Positions 28,844 to 34,444 of a DNA stretch of 34,444 nt are shown in pieces. Location: the NCBI GenBank assembly GCA_003518365.1, contig DOYU01000002.1, positions 1 to 34,444 of the forward strand, read 5' to 3'. The stretch is from Candidatus Magasanikiibacteriota bacterium. Lineage in GTDB: Bacteria; Patescibacteriota; Patescibacteriia; Magasanikbacterales; UBA922. Below the pieces are notes generated by a model. The model saw only the letters and a program-made list of their open reading frames with translations, made no database searches and was not told the DNA's origin. Every line of letters starts with the position of its first letter. Within the stretch, counting starts at the first letter, position 1. The position numbers and the translations under genes are program-made.

Positions 28844-29224
28844 CTATGTACTATCTCGAAATCTCCCAAACGTAATATCAAGTGCTTCGTATACTTTTTT
28901 CATTCGTTCTACGGACAGTTCTGCCTTCTTTGCGACAATATGTGTTCGATCTATTGTTTCAAGCTTATGCAGCATACAGATACCATCCTTTCCAAGACCA
29001 GTTTCTTCTTTTGGCAAACGCACTTCGTTGATAAATACGTCATCTCCTTTTCTATACGGCTCAATCTTCGCACAGATAACAGTCGGAAGTCCTTGATTGA
29101 GCGCATCATCCTGAATAATCACTGCCGCCTGCTCAATTGTTTTCCTATCATCTGAAAAAAGTACAATATCGCCACGACGAATTGCTCCGCAGTACATATT
29201 GTCAAAATCAAATGATACAACCAT
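28844..29224 (-). CDS. MazF/PemK-family toxin endoribonuclease
   Basis: The 126-residue protein shows the PemK/MazF barrel: AIRRGDIVLFSDD at the beginning, AAVIIQDDALNQGLPTVICA, then EVRLPKEETGLGKDGICMLHKLETIDRTHIV. The family cleaves mRNA at short sequences and is held inactive by its partner. The antitoxin gene ends 3 nt before this start codon, the usual order. The Arg of the RRGDIV region and the Thr/Ser catalytic position in the ETIDR segment are both present. It is longer than MazF of E. coli by about 15 residues at the C terminus. Confidence 0.9.
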   Translation of the reverse strand: MVVSFDFDNMYCGAIRRGDIVLFSDDRKTIEQAAVIIQDDALNQGLPTVICAKIEPYRKGDDVFINEVRLPKEETGLGKDGICMLHKLETIDRTHIVAKKAELSVERMKKVYEALDITFGRFRDST

Positions 29225-29227
29225 ACA

Positions 29228-29422
29228 TTATTGTCTTGTTTTCCCTACACGACGTAATTCTTTTTCCATTTTTTCGACCTCAGAGCGATGCTTGTGGGAC
29301 AAAATACACGCTTCTACAAATTTACTTCGCTGTCCATGCGGGAATGCCTTGCGAAAATAGGCTGCGACAGGCTTCGGGAGTTTGAGTGTGACCCGCTCGA
29401 TACTATCCATTGCCTTGACCAT
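29228..29422 (-). CDS. Ribbon-helix-helix antitoxin
   Basis: A 64-residue protein (start MVKAMDSIERVTLKLPK, ATG at 29422; the next ATG gives 60 residues) precedes the MazF-like toxin. The short N-terminal strand ERVTLKLPKPVAAYF followed by helices (GQRSKFVEACIL) is typical of ribbon-helix-helix DNA-binding antitoxins. The charged C-terminal helix (RSEVEKMEKELRRVG) would cover the toxin. It probably autoregulates through the AGGTGTA boxes upstream. Confidence 0.82.
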   Translation of the reverse strand: MVKAMDSIERVTLKLPKPVAAYFRKAFPHGQRSKFVEACILSHKHRSEVEKMEKELRRVGKTRQ

Positions 29423-29448
29423 ATGATGAAATGTTAGATAGAAAAAGT

Positions 29449-29480
29449 ATACACCTATCAAGGTGTACTACAAAGGTGTA
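29449..29480. promoter_or_regulatory. Operator-like repeats upstream of the toxin-antitoxin pair
   Basis: Three copies of AGGTGTA or its complement occur here: TACACCT at 29450-29456, AGGTGTA at 29461-29467, and a third at 29474-29480. The first two are inverted, the last two direct with a 13-nt period. They overlap possible -35/-10 boxes (TTGATA then TCTAAC on the minus strand). Confidence 0.55.
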
Positions 29481-29527
29481 CTGTGGATAACAAGTCTATA
29501 CTACTTCACACATCCTCTATAGGAAAG

Positions 29528-29548
29528 ATCCTGAAATAAATTCAGGAT
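29528..29548. repeat. ATCCTGAA...TTCAGGAT inverted repeat
   Basis: ATCCTGAA and TTCAGGAT form an 8-bp stem around 5 nt in the space between antitoxin operators and argS. The bases 29485-29612 otherwise contain only the argS terminator. Confidence 0.5.
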
Positions 29549-29557
29549 GACATACAC

Positions 29558-29584
29558 AAAAAATCGACTTTTGCCGATTTTTGT
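29558..29584 (-). terminator. Terminator of argS
   Basis: On the minus strand AAAAATCG, a short loop and CGATTTTTT form a stem ending in a T-run, about 30 nt beyond the argS stop. Confidence 0.75.
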
Positions 29585-29612
29585 TTTTAAAATTTGGATT
29601 TTTGAATTATTG

Positions 29613-31367
29613 CTACATCTTCTCTACTGTTTCAATTCCAAGCAACCTCAATCCCCGTGTCATCACATCTCTCACTGCAACAATAAGGGCAATGCGAAAA
29701 TCTTTCACGTCCTCTTGCGCCTCAAGGACAGGACATGCGGCATAAAATGCATTGAATGCCTGCGCGAGTTCAAATGTATACTTTGCAATGTGAGAGGGGT
29801 CGTATTCTTGAACAGCACGTTGCGTGACTTCGGGATAGACTGCAAGTAAAAGAAGTAATTTCTTTTCTTCCTGAGAAATTGATGATTTGAAATTTGAAAT
29901 TTGAAATTCCTTTTCTTGTATCTTCTCTAGAATACTACCAATACGTGCCACAATATAGAGCAAATACGGCCCACTATCCCCTGTTGTCGAGACACTCTCT
30001 TCCATATCAAAGGCAACATCTTCCGAGACGTTTGCTTTGAGCATGGCGTATTTGAGTGCAGCACTGGAGATCTTCTGGATTGTTTCATCAGTAAGTCCAT
30101 GATCTTCTTCACGTGCTTTCAGAATATCTTGGATGCGATCTTCCACTTCAGCGACCAATTCATCACCAGAAATCACATTGCCTTTTCTTGAACTCATTTT
30201 TTGTTCACCTTTTAGTTGAAGGTAACCACCAACGAGATGATATTCTCTTCCAGTCGTTTGTGGCAACAATTTTTCTAGTGCTTTGAAGACAACTTGAAAA
30301 TATCCAGTCTGTTCTTTCCCCACCACGTGAATGACTTGATATGGATCAAAATCAGTAAAATGTTTTTCTGCAAGCGCAAGTTCTTTCCCTTCGTAGGTTG
30401 GATAGCCTTTGCTGTTGAGGAATACACGATCATGCAGATCGTACTCACTCCCTGGGAAAATAACAGCTCCCTCACTCTCTACAAAAATGCCTTTTTCTTT
30501 TCCCTCTTCTACTAACACCACCCCTCGTTCGTATGTCTCTGATTCAAAATACATGCGATCAAAATGACTACCAAGTTTTTTATAAATCGTATCAAAATAA
30601 TCGAGACTCCATTTTCGTCCGGTGTTGTACACGTCTTGAATCGATGCATCTCGCTCGTACACCATTTCGTTGAAACGAGCGACGGCTTTTTGGGCATCTT
30701 CATTTTCTTCATATGCATTTGCTCCACGCGCATACGCCTTTCCGAGAAAAGCAACTTTTTGTTCGAGAGGATTAGCCGACATGTCTTTCATTTCAGTAGC
30801 AACATCTGACATTGTCTTCCCATCGGCTTCTGTGAGTCCAAAAAGTACTTTTGCAATATGCATGCCCACATCTCCCTGATAATTCACTCGCTTGATATCA
30901 TAGCCTGCATTTTCAAATGTTCTCACTACCGCTTCCCCGGTAATCAAATTTTTCAAATGCCCAAGGTGAAACACTTTCATCGGATTTGGGCAACCAAATT
31001 CGATCAACACTTGTTTGCCATTTCCTATCTTGTGTTGTCCGTAGTGTTCTCCTGCTTCTGCAATCCCACCGAGAACAAATGACGCAAGTTCAGTTCCATC
31101 AAGAAAGAAGTTCACATACGGCCCAAATGCTTTGATTTCTTTGATAAGACTTGATTGTTTGAGGTCTTCTTTTTCATACGCATCATTCAATTTTGCGGCA
31201 AGCTCTGTCGCTACCTCTGCCGGACTCTTCCCTTCCTGCTTTGCGAGTGCAAAACACGGAAACGCAATATCACCCATGTCTGGGTTTGGAGGTGTCGTGA
31301 ACTCCACGCGCATGACGCCAAGTGAGTGAAGTATTTCTTTCAGTTGTTCGTTTATCTGATTCATCAT
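29613..31367 (-). CDS. argS: Arginyl-tRNA synthetase
   Basis: ArgRS charges tRNA-Arg. I start at MMNQINEQLKEIL (ATG at 31367, behind GGGAGG 7 nt upstream), giving 584 residues. The HIGH motif is HLGH in FGCPNPMKVFHLGHLKN and the KMSKS motif is KMSSRKGNVI. An N-terminal Add-1 domain (PDMGDIAFPCFALAK) and a C-terminal DALR anticodon-binding domain (YEYDPSHIAKYTFELAQAFNAFY) complete the family layout. The same-strand frame runs further 5' to a point inside tyrS, but that part (MRCSTFPSDGGARG) is repeat-derived and not conserved. The gene lies just downstream of tyrS. Confidence 0.96.
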   Translation of the reverse strand: MMNQINEQLKEILHSLGVMRVEFTTPPNPDMGDIAFPCFALAKQEGKSPAEVATELAAKLNDAYEKEDLKQSSLIKEIKAFGPYVNFFLDGTELASFVLGGIAEAGEHYGQHKIGNGKQVLIEFGCPNPMKVFHLGHLKNLITGEAVVRTFENAGYDIKRVNYQGDVGMHIAKVLFGLTEADGKTMSDVATEMKDMSANPLEQKVAFLGKAYARGANAYEENEDAQKAVARFNEMVYERDASIQDVYNTGRKWSLDYFDTIYKKLGSHFDRMYFESETYERGVVLVEEGKEKGIFVESEGAVIFPGSEYDLHDRVFLNSKGYPTYEGKELALAEKHFTDFDPYQVIHVVGKEQTGYFQVVFKALEKLLPQTTGREYHLVGGYLQLKGEQKMSSRKGNVISGDELVAEVEDRIQDILKAREEDHGLTDETIQKISSAALKYAMLKANVSEDVAFDMEESVSTTGDSGPYLLYIVARIGSILEKIQEKEFQISNFKSSISQEEKKLLLLLAVYPEVTQRAVQEYDPSHIAKYTFELAQAFNAFYAACPVLEAQEDVKDFRIALIVAVRDVMTRGLRLLGIETVEKM

Positions 31368-31372
31368 AAGTA

Positions 31373-31404
31373 AACCTCCCCTTGCTCCCCCGTCCGAGGG
31401 AAAC
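31373..31404. repeat. GC-rich repeat element between tyrS and argS
   Basis: The plus-strand stretch AACCTCCCCTTGCTCCCCCG followed by TCCGAGGGAAAC matches the layout of 33466-33502 and 9798-9820: AACCTCCCC, short link, then a C/G hairpin. Read on the minus strand its end GGGGAGG provides the argS ribosome binding site. Confidence 0.6.
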
Positions 31405-31417
31405 GTGCTGCAACGCA

Positions 31418-32599
31418 CTATCTTATTCGTAAGAAACTCCGCTTTCCCTTATTTACGACATCGCCACTCTTCACTTCCATATCGTAGGAAGTCACGACAT
31501 CATCGTTTATGCGAACACCATTGCCATCAATCGCGCGGCGCGCTTCTCCTTTACTTGTCGCAAATCCTGCTTCCACCAATACGTCGACAATGTTGCGACT
31601 TGCTGGAGAAAGTTCTGGCATTTCATCTGGGACCTGTTTGTTTGTAAACGTATTCACAAATGCTGCCTCTGCTGCGTCGGCTGCGTCGGCAGAATGGTAA
31701 AAACTCACAATCGCTTTTCCCAGGAGCATCTTATAATCACGGGGATTGCCACCTTCTTTCATCGCTTGGGTATACTCCTCTACCTCACTCATCGGCACGC
31801 GTGTCATGTAGGTAAAGTATGGAATGATCAGATCATCCGGTACACTCATGATTTTTCCAAACATATCGTTTGGCTCATCGGTAAGATTGACGGTGTTGCC
31901 CCAACTGGAACTCATCTTGCGTCCATCTGTCCCGGCAACGAGTGGATTCATGATAATGTCTTGTGGCTCTTGTCCAAAGTGTGATTGGAGGGTGCGGCCA
32001 GCGAGAAGATTAAATCGTTGATCTGTGCCACCAAGCTCGACATCGGCTTCGATCGCAACAGAATCATATCCTTGCATCAATGGATACAAAACTTCTCTGA
32101 GTGACACGCGTGTTCCTGCTTCCAATCGGCGACGAATATTATCTCGAGAAATAAATTCTGATACTGAAAATACATTTGCATGTTCCCCTATTTCTTCGTA
32201 GCTGAGTTTATTCAGCCATTCAGAATTGTGACGGAATTCTGTTTTTTCAAGATTAAGAATTTTCCCAACTTGTTCTTTGTATGATTGCAAGTTTTTTTCT
32301 ACATCTTCTCGAGTGAGCATGGGTCGTTCGCTGTCTTTGTCAGATGTATCACCAATGACACCTGTCGCATCGCCAACAATAAACACAACTTTATGTCCAA
32401 GTTCTTGAAAATCTCGAAGTTTGAGAAGTGGAATCGATCGTCCGAGATGAAGATTTGGACTCGTCGGGTCAATACCAAGTTTGACGCGAAGTTCTTTGCC
32501 CGACTCGAGTCGTTCCATTAAATGTTTTCTGTCAATAATTTCTTCGACACCGCGAGTGAGCAATTCGATAATTTTGTCCTTGTCAGTTGAAATAGCCAT
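31418..32599 (-). CDS. tyrS: Tyrosyl-tRNA synthetase
   Basis: TyrRS attaches tyrosine to tRNA-Tyr. The 393-residue protein has the class I core: LGIDPTSPNLHLGRSIPLLKL (HIGH-like HLGR), the tyrosine-binding LMQGYDSVAIEADVELGGTDQRFN, and GRKMSSSWGNTV (KMSKS). A C-terminal S4-like RNA-binding domain follows (SKGEARRAIDGNGVRINDDV). This is the long (TyrZ-like) form. It lies 3 nt after the EF-hand-like membrane gene and 50 nt before argS, so all are probably cotranscribed with valS. Confidence 0.95.
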   Translation of the reverse strand: MAISTDKDKIIELLTRGVEEIIDRKHLMERLESGKELRVKLGIDPTSPNLHLGRSIPLLKLRDFQELGHKVVFIVGDATGVIGDTSDKDSERPMLTREDVEKNLQSYKEQVGKILNLEKTEFRHNSEWLNKLSYEEIGEHANVFSVSEFISRDNIRRRLEAGTRVSLREVLYPLMQGYDSVAIEADVELGGTDQRFNLLAGRTLQSHFGQEPQDIIMNPLVAGTDGRKMSSSWGNTVNLTDEPNDMFGKIMSVPDDLIIPYFTYMTRVPMSEVEEYTQAMKEGGNPRDYKMLLGKAIVSFYHSADAADAAEAAFVNTFTNKQVPDEMPELSPASRNIVDVLVEAGFATSKGEARRAIDGNGVRINDDVVTSYDMEVKSGDVVNKGKRSFLRIR

Positions 32600-32602
32600 A
32601 CA

Positions 32603-32992
32603 TTATCTTCCAAAAAAATAATACATTACAAAAAGAAACACCGCAGCATCGAGAATGAGAAAAATACGAAACAGTTCTTTTTTACTCTCACTCATACGAG
32701 ACCATGTACCTTTGCCAATATACATGTTTTGAGATTGTGAATGAGGAGGTGTTTCTTTTTCTGTTGCATCATCTTGCGCAGCAATTTGTTTTAATATATT
32801 TCCTACAGTCTTTTTTCCCAAAAGCCGAAATACAAATGCCGTCAATTTTTTTTGTAAAAACATATTTCCTTTTCCCTGTTGAGACACTGATAAACGTACC
32901 AACTCATCCGTATTGTCTACAATATCAGGGGTTCCATCGTTATCATAATCTTTGGTAAAGGCGATTTTTTGTTCTTCTGTAAGTCTTTCCAT
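32603..32992 (-). CDS. Small C-tail-anchored protein with a calcium-loop motif
   Basis: The 129-residue protein starts MERLTEEQKIAFTKDYDNDG, 9 nt after valS. Residues 15-27 (DYDNDGTPDIVDN) follow the DxDxDGxxDxxD calcium-binding loop found in thrombospondin type 3 and dockerin repeats. The middle is basic and Gln/Lys-rich. The C terminus is a hydrophobic span (IFLILDAAVFLFVMYYFFG, about 108-127) with almost nothing after it, as in tail-anchored proteins. I know no family for the whole protein. With the loop cytosolic it would be unusual for a calcium-dependent repeat. The coding strand is supported by its place between valS and tyrS. Confidence 0.7.
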   Translation of the reverse strand: MERLTEEQKIAFTKDYDNDGTPDIVDNTDELVRLSVSQQGKGNMFLQKKLTAFVFRLLGKKTVGNILKQIAAQDDATEKETPPHSQSQNMYIGKGTWSRMSESKKELFRIFLILDAAVFLFVMYYFFGR

Positions 32993-33001
32993 ATATACGC
33001 A

Positions 33002-34444
33002 TTATAACATCGAGAGTTGTTCTTGTAGAGCAGTAAGTTTTTGTGTTGCTTCCTCGAGCTTTTTCTTTTCTACCGCAATCACAGCTTCCGGTGCATTATC
33101 AACAAATTCTTTGTTTGAAAGTTTCTTCTCAAGTTGCAACACATATGGTGCAACACGATCAATTTCTTTTTGCAATCGCGCCTTTTCTGCGTCCACGTCA
33201 ATCGCTCCAGCAAGATCGAGATGAACCATGATAGATCCAATTGCAGCGCTCGATGCTTGTGCTGGTTTTGCACTTTCGTCGCTCGTAATTGTGAGCGATT
33301 CAACACGTGCCAATCCTCGAATAAGTGCTGAGTTTTCATCAAGCATTGCTTGTTCATCTGTGCAAACGATCACAACGCCAACTTGTTTTCCTGGCTCAAT
33401 ATTTTTTTCTGAACGGAGGGATCGGATGTTTGTGATGATGTCTTTGACCAGGGCGAACTGGAGAATAACCTCCCCTGCCCCCTCCTTGGTAAGGAGGGGA
33501 ACGCTTGGCCAATGCTCAACCATAAGCAAATGCTCTTCTCCATACAACTCCTGCCAAATCGCTTCAGTTACGTATGGCATATACGGATGCCAGAGTTTCA
33601 AAACAGTATTCAATACATAATTCAAAACTGCTGTTTTGTTACCTTCAATCTTCGCAATTTCAAGGTACCAATCTGCAAATTCATTCCATGTAAAATCTCT
33701 GAGCGTCTCAGCTGCAGGAGAAAATCTATATTGTTCAATATGTTCTGTCACTTCTGAAATTACTTGATCCAAACGTGTGAGAATCCACTTGTCTGCCAAC
33801 GTATTTGCTTTTGGTAATGATACCTCACGAACAAGTGTTAATTGTTCATTGTTAATTGTTAATTGTATAAATCGGGCGATATTCCACAATTTATTCGCAA
33901 AATTTCTATACGATCCAATTTTTTCTTCAGAAAGTTTGCTATCATTGCCAGGCGATGAGCCGACCATGAGTGAAAGACGAACAGCGTCTGTCCCAAATTT
34001 TTCTGACACATCGAGCGGATCGATAATATTGTCGAGTGACTTACTCATCTTTCTCCCCTGTTCATCTCGAACAAGTCCGTGCAAATACACTGTTTTGAAC
34101 GGCACTTCCCCACGCAAACACGTCGTCATGAGAATCATACGAACAACCCAGAATGTCAAAATATCGTAGCCTGTTTCGAGGACACTCGTTGGGTGATAGT
34201 TTTTTTGATCTTCTGACTCTCCTTCTACAGGACCAAGTGGTGAGAAACTAAACATTCCCGCACTAAACCATGTGTCGAGTGTATCAGGATCTTGTTTCCA
34301 GCCTTCACCTTCTGGTGCATCTATACCAACATATACTTCATCACCGCGATACCAAGCCGGTACCCTATGCCCGTACCAAATCTGACGAGACAAACACCAA
34401 TCGAGTAAATTATCTACCCAATTGAAATATTGTTTTTCAAAACG
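33002..34444 (-). CDS. valS: Valyl-tRNA synthetase, C-terminal part
   Basis: The gene continues beyond the right edge; 480 codons are visible. The frame is open to base 34444 and reads RFEKQYFNWVDNLLDWCLSR, then QIWYGHRVPAWY, the class I catalytic region of ValRS. The KMSKS motif is KMSKSLDNIIDPL, followed by KFGTDAVRLSLM and an anticodon-binding domain. A coiled-coil C-terminal arm (EKARLQKEIDRVAPYVLQLE, AIVEKKKLEEATQKL-like) is typical of ValRS. Two short DNA repeats lie in frame inside it: LTINNEQLTL from 33836-33869 and VPLLTKEGAGEV from 33466-33502. Confidence 0.96.
   Translation of the reverse strand, partial: RFEKQYFNWVDNLLDWCLSRQIWYGHRVPAWYRGDEVYVGIDAPEGEGWKQDPDTLDTWFSAGMFSFSPLGPVEGESEDQKNYHPTSVLETGYDILTFWVVRMILMTTCLRGEVPFKTVYLHGLVRDEQGRKMSKSLDNIIDPLDVSEKFGTDAVRLSLMVGSSPGNDSKLSEEKIGSYRNFANKLWNIARFIQLTINNEQLTLVREVSLPKANTLADKWILTRLDQVISEVTEHIEQYRFSPAAETLRDFTWNEFADWYLEIAKIEGNKTAVLNYVLNTVLKLWHPYMPYVTEAIWQELYGEEHLLMVEHWPSVPLLTKEGAGEVILQFALVKDIITNIRSLRSEKNIEPGKQVGVVIVCTDEQAMLDENSALIRGLARVESLTITSDESAKPAQASSAAIGSIMVHLDLAGAIDVDAEKARLQKEIDRVAPYVLQLEKKLSNKEFVDNAPEAVIAVEKKKLEEATQKLTALQEQLSML
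33466..33502. repeat. In-frame GC-rich repeat element in valS
   Basis: The plus strand reads AACCTCCCCTG and then CCCCTCCTT-GGT-AAGGAGGGG, a perfect 9-bp stem (33479-33487 with 33491-33499). In valS it encodes VPLLTKEGAGEV. Relatives lie at 9798-9820, 31373-31404 and, in reduced form, 591-605. Confidence 0.75.
33836..33869. repeat. AACAATTAAC-type dispersed repeat in valS
   Basis: The AT-only stretch is composed of GTTAATTGTT and GTTCATTGTT units (plus strand) and encodes LTINNEQLTL in valS. It matches the copy inside the glycosyltransferase at 15307-15341. Confidence 0.75.

Noticed and set aside
31368..31418. Longer argS start (17 codons upstream in frame)
   Set aside because: The extension is encoded by a dispersed repeat, overlaps the tyrS end and is not conserved; the ATG at 31367 has a good Shine-Dalgarno.

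Overview
The window looks like a chromosomal segment of a small-genome, low-to-mid GC bacterium, most probably a member of the Candidate Phyla Radiation (Patescibacteria). This is inferred from the gene set: a DUF4012 surface protein, a lysine-rich single-pass surface protein, bactofilin, a multi-pass histidine kinase, FemAB, MltG and compact translation operons. It also rests on several short repeat families that intrude into coding regions. No gene here fixes the species.

Layout. 1-510 is the 3' end of tgt, with queA on the opposite strand at 1633-2694, overlapped by a DUF6498 membrane gene that in turn overlaps a malic enzyme gene. 4657-7879 (minus) carries mltG, a sugar nucleotidyltransferase, a PAP2 phosphatase and a FemAB-like gene, all suited to envelope and peptidoglycan work. 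8011-9559 (plus) is rpmF-nusB-rnc, followed by tRNA-Lys(CTT) and tRNA-Arg(TCG). 9962-19629 (minus) is a surface-polysaccharide block: a polyprenyl-phosphate sugar transferase, three GT4 glycosyltransferases, the DUF4012 protein (with an N-terminal CCHC zinc knuckle) and a lysine-rich membrane-anchored protein. rnpB lies at 19724-20128 (plus) with a clear promoter and terminator. After a GC-rich operon come tRNA-Leu(GAG), a divergent lipid-kinase-like gene, bactofilin and a histidine kinase. After a second GC-rich gene come a MazF-type toxin-antitoxin pair and the aminoacyl-tRNA synthetase run valS (partial)-small EF-hand-like membrane gene-tyrS-argS.

Three stretches differ from this background in base composition: 580-1010, 20281-23760 and 27300-28765. 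Each is richer in G+C, has strong Shine-Dalgarno sequences and ends at a strong hairpin; the last two also have a recognisable promoter with an 11-nt 5-1-5 palindrome near the expected transcription start. They look like self-contained transcription units of different origin from their neighbours.

The most interesting one is the operon 20281-23681 (minus). In transcription order it encodes an RNHCP zinc-ribbon protein, a radical SAM/SPASM protein with a C-terminal PqqD-like (RRE-like) domain, a second radical SAM protein with a SPASM-like region fused to a YkgJ-like cysteine domain, and a 56-residue peptide with two GSND repeats. I read this as a candidate RiPP (ribosomally made, post-translationally modified peptide) system whose precursor has no cysteine in its presumed core. 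The second unit encodes a 431-residue NAD(P)-binding protein that resembles cyanobacterial acyl-ACP reductase around the Rossmann loop and the catalytic cysteine. The third encodes a basic 110-residue protein I do not recognise.
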